Assembly: GCF_000227685.2 (NCBI RefSeq)
Contig: NZ_CP007029.1
Span: 338,047 to 402,046, forward strand
DNA from: Thioalkalivibrio paradoxus ARh 1
GTDB taxonomy: Bacteria; Pseudomonadota; Gammaproteobacteria; Ectothiorhodospirales; Ectothiorhodospiraceae
DNA: 64,000 nt
Direction of reading: 5' to 3'
Shown: piece after piece, positions 61,469 through 64,000 of the stretch
How positions within the stretch are numbered: the stretch's first letter is position 1
How the letters are laid out: each line of letters starts with the position of its first letter
Notes under the pieces: model-generated
Told to the model about the DNA's origin: nothing
What the model saw: only the letters and a program-made list of their open reading frames with translations
The model's database searches: none
Program-made: the position numbers and the translations under genes

Positions 61469-64000
61469 CCTTCACCTCGTCATAGAGGTAGTCGTCGATC
61501 TCGTTCATCGTGCGGCGCTGGGCGTCGAGGTCGTCCCAGTAACCTACTTTGCGGTTACGCTGGAAGATGTCCCACAGCGCGATCGCCGCCTCTGCGGCGG
61601 TCGTCTGCGCCTGGTCGGCGTCGCTCAGATGGTTCGCGACAAACGGGCGGAGCAGGCCATAAACAGCGGCTGCGTCCGCGTTACCACTCAGCACGGACGG
61701 CAGGTCATCGTCCTTGCGCGAAACCACGGCATTCCTGATCTCCGTGACCCGTTGCAGGTACTCCAAATCCGTCAGACGCCTGGCGCGGTAGTCGTCGATG
61801 GCCTGCTGGATCAGCTTCGAAAACTTCTCGTAGAAGGCGGGGTCCTGCTCCAGCCGCTCGTGAATGGCGCGCTTGGTGGCGTGCGCGATGGTATCGGCCT
61901 TCGCGCCCAGGCTCTTCTCGCCTCCCCCTCCCTGTTCCTCGACGACCTTCTGGAACGCGGCGTCGTCGAAGATATTGACCGGCGCGTTGAGCTGCACCAC
62001 CTCGGAGGCCGAGATATGGGTGTCCAGCAGCTTCTGGATACGCGGCTCGAAATCGCGATAATCCACCGACTCGGCGTAGCGCAGTTTCACCGCCGCCTTC
62101 AGGTTGACAAAGCGTTTCAGGTCGTTCTTATAGACGCGCAGCTTCTGCTCGGGCGTGTCGGTGATGAAGCGTTCGCTGGACAGCGCAATCCCCAAGGTCT
62201 TGGCGTAGGCCGACAACCGCTCGTAGAAATCGGCGCGCAGCTTTTCGTCGGCCAGCAACTGTTCGAAGGCTTCCTCGTCCTGCCGGTTCTTCACCGTCTT
62301 GAACAGGTCCCACAGTTCGGCATGGCGCTGCGGCAGCACCCGGGTCTGTTCATGGATCGAGGCCAGCGCACCCTTGAGGTCGGCCTCCTCGAAGCCCTCC
62401 AGGGCACTGTACGTGGTCAGCGCCTCGTCGAGTTCGCCCAGCACGCCCACATAGTCGATCACATAGCCGAACTCCTTGGTCCGGCCGCCGCCACCCGTGT
62501 CACCCGCGTCCTCGTAGAGGCGATTGACCCGGGCGATGGCCTGCAACAGCGTGTGGTTCTTCAGCCGGCGGGTCAGGTAGAGCACCGTGTTGCGCGGCGC
62601 ATCGAAGCCGGTCAACAGCTTGTCCACCACGATCAGGATCTCGGGTTCGTCGCCGAACTTGAAGGCGTTGACAATGTGTTTGTTGTAGTCCTCCTCCGAG
62701 CCGTAGCGCTTCATCATGCGCTGCCAGAAGGCGACCACCGCATCGGTGGATTCCTCGGCATCGATGTCGTCGAAGCCCTCGCGCTCGTCGGGCGGCGAGA
62801 TGACGACCTCGCTCGTGACCGAGCCGAGCTCGTCCAGGAACGCCTTGTAGCGCAGCGCCGCCGCCTTGTTCGGGGCCACCAACTGCGCCTTGAAGCCGGT
62901 GCCCTGCCAGTTCTGGCGGTAATGCTCGCTGATGTCAAAGGCGCGCATGTAGATCACCTGCTCCGCCTTGTTCAGCATCTCGGCACGGGCGTATTTCTTC
63001 TTCAGGTCGGCCTTCTGTTGGTCCGTCAGCCCCTGGGTATGGCGCTCGAACCAGATGTCGATGGCGGCCTGATTCTGCTCCAGCTCGACCATGCGCCCTT
63101 CGTAGAGCAGCGGCACGATGGCGCCGTCGGCCACTGCCTGGTCGATGGCGTAGGTGTGGATCACACCGCCGAACTTGGCCACGTCGCTCTTCTCGCGGGT
63201 CAATAGCGGCGTGCCGGTGAAACCGATGTAGCAGGCATTGGGAAACATCTGGCGCATGCGGGCCGAGTAACTGCCTAGCTGGGTACGCTGGGTCTCGTCC
63301 ACCAGCACGAAGATGTCGGGCGAGGCATCGCTGAATTTCTTGTAGGCCAACGCCTTGTCGAACTTGTGCACCAGGGTGGTAACGATGTGCGCGTTGCCGT
63401 CGGCCACCAGTTCCACTAGGTGTCGGCCGCTCTCGGCCCGGTCGGGCGAGAGGCCGCAGGCAGCGAAGGTGTTGCCAAGCTGCTTGTCCAGATCCACCCG
63501 ATCGGTCACCAACACGATGCGCGGATTACGGATGGCTGGCTCCAGCGCCAGGGCGCGGGCCAGCATCACCATGGTCAGCGACTTGCCCGATCCTTGCGTG
63601 TGCCAGACGATGCCGCCCCGCCGTTTGCCACTGTCGTCGGTCTGCGTGACGCGGGCGAGCACCTCGCGGATGGCGAATACCTGCTGGTAGCGAGCGATCT
63701 TGCGGACACCGCCGTCGAACACCGTAAAAGCCCACGCCATTTCCAGCAGGCGCTCGGGCCGGCACAAGGCATAGAGCGCCCGATCCTGTTCGGTCGGCAT
63801 CCGGTGCGCGAGATAGGCTCCGGCATCATCACCCACTCCCAGCCCGCCAAGCACCAGATCGAACAGCGAGGCCTTCACCGATTCCGGTAGTGGCCGTTCC
63901 AGCAGTGGCGCCAGTTCTGCGTCCGTCACATCCTCCCTCCACTTCGACCAGAACTTCGCCGGCGTCCCGGTGGTGGCGTAGCGGGCCTCGTTCTTATTCA
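61380..64000 (-). CDS. hsdR: Type I restriction endonuclease subunit R (HsdR), 5' end outside the window
   Basis: The frame enters at the right edge and stops at 61380; 872 residues are inside. The visible part lacks the N-terminal nuclease domain, which lies beyond the edge. It contains the helicase: Walker A GGIVWHTQGSGKSLTMVMLA, motif Ia RIVLVTDRVDLDKQL, motif II-like FVLVDETQRTQLG (DETQ instead of DEAH/DECH), ACYIGFTGTPLL, LLTGFDAPRNTVLYL and LQAIARVNRLYE. It translocates DNA and cuts unmodified DNA together with HsdM and HsdS, not seen here. The ATGA overlap with the metallohydrolase gene shows an operon. Confidence 0.9.
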   Translation of the reverse strand, partial: NKNEARYATTGTPAKFWSKWREDVTDAELAPLLERPLPESVKASLFDLVLGGLGVGDDAGAYLAHRMPTEQDRALYALCRPERLLEMAWAFTVFDGGVRKIARYQQVFAIREVLARVTQTDDSGKRRGGIVWHTQGSGKSLTMVMLARALALEPAIRNPRIVLVTDRVDLDKQLGNTFAACGLSPDRAESGRHLVELVADGNAHIVTTLVHKFDKALAYKKFSDASPDIFVLVDETQRTQLGSYSARMRQMFPNACYIGFTGTPLLTREKSDVAKFGGVIHTYAIDQAVADGAIVPLLYEGRMVELEQNQAAIDIWFERHTQGLTDQQKADLKKKYARAEMLNKAEQVIYMRAFDISEHYRQNWQGTGFKAQLVAPNKAAALRYKAFLDELGSVTSEVVISPPDEREGFDDIDAEESTDAVVAFWQRMMKRYGSEEDYNKHIVNAFKFGDEPEILIVVDKLLTGFDAPRNTVLYLTRRLKNHTLLQAIARVNRLYEDAGDTGGGGRTKEFGYVIDYVGVLGELDEALTTYSALEGFEEADLKGALASIHEQTRVLPQRHAELWDLFKTVKNRQDEEAFEQLLADEKLRADFYERLSAYAKTLGIALSSERFITDTPEQKLRVYKNDLKRFVNLKAAVKLRYAESVDYRDFEPRIQKLLDTHISASEVVQLNAPVNIFDDAAFQKVVEEQGGGGEKSLGAKADTIAHATKRAIHERLEQDPAFYEKFSKLIQQAIDDYRARRLTDLEYLQRVTEIRNAVVSRKDDDLPSVLSGNADAAAVYGLLRPFVANHLSDADQAQTTAAEAAIALWDIFQRNRKVGYWDDLDAQRRTMNEIDDYLYDEVKGARGIALSTDEMDGIIDKTMQLARHRIAG

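Noticed and set aside
1-64000. CRISPR array
   Set aside because: No regularly spaced 28-37 base repeats are visible beside the cas genes or elsewhere; the array should lie beyond the left edge.
1-64000. tRNA or rRNA gene, or attachment site in a tRNA
   Set aside because: I found no T-loop GGTTCRAAT-type sequence in a cloverleaf context or rRNA segment.

Overview
The window reads as chromosome of a GC-rich gammaproteobacterium. Gene families such as adenosylcobalamin-dependent ribonucleotide reductase (NrdJ/NrdJb split), PpsA-PpsR, a Zur-type regulator with a Znu-type transporter and an exosortase-associated acyltransferase point to an Ectothiorhodospiraceae / Thioalkalivibrio-like bacterium. 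That assignment is inference from gene content and base composition; no rRNA or tRNA gene lies in the window.

Layout. (1) 1-5.1 kb: interference genes of a type I-G (formerly I-U) CRISPR-Cas locus on the minus strand (cas3, csb3, csb1, csb2); the adaptation genes and array would lie beyond the left edge. (2) 6.0-8.7 kb: a Tat-exported amidohydrolase overlapping a COG0523 metallochaperone GTPase. (3) 8.7-10 kb: a graveyard with the N-terminus of a transposase, a remnant of an EAL/HDOD protein and two 113-bp palindromic repeats; two more copies in the opposite orientation lie at 17.3-17.6 kb. (4) 10-14.3 kb: RND efflux adaptor and pump. (5) 14.6-31.5 kb: phosphoesterase and sodium/solute symporter, Lon-like protease plus USP-like protein, class II glutamine amidotransferase, class II aldolase, a PstS-like / porin / GGDEF-EAL cassette, an exosortase-associated acyltransferase, a phosphohexomutase and a GlcG-like protein. 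(6) 31.7-35.7 kb: NrdJ interrupted by a 358-residue intein, followed by NrdJb. (7) 35.8-45.7 kb: a membrane protein, a TonB-dependent receptor, Mug-type glycosylase, Zur-like regulator, an MltF-like lytic transglycosylase, and ppsA-ppsR. (8) 45.7-50.2 kb: zinc region with decayed GTPase and DUF1826-like remnants, a candidate Zur box, a His-rich outer-membrane protein and znuA-znuC-znuB.

(9) 50.2-61.5 kb is the most interesting part. Two direct copies of a 348-bp segment (3' end of hsdR plus 5' end of a YgjP-like metallohydrolase gene) flank a foreign-looking island. On the minus strand it carries a compact five-gene operon: a ribbon-helix-helix regulator with a 20-bp palindrome just upstream, a 53-residue unknown protein, a single-chain SIR2-APAZ-PIWI short prokaryotic Argonaute, a calcineurin-like phosphoesterase with a helical tail, and an HSP90/GHKL-type ATPase. 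Overlaps and short gaps suggest one transcript. The SIR2-Argonaute fusion is a known abortive-infection class (SPARSA); I do not recognise its combination with the ATPase, phosphoesterase, small protein and RHH regulator as a named system. (10) 59.2-64 kb: a Fic-fold protein with an N-terminal winged helix and palindromic operators, the intact metallohydrolase gene, and an hsdR gene running off the right edge.
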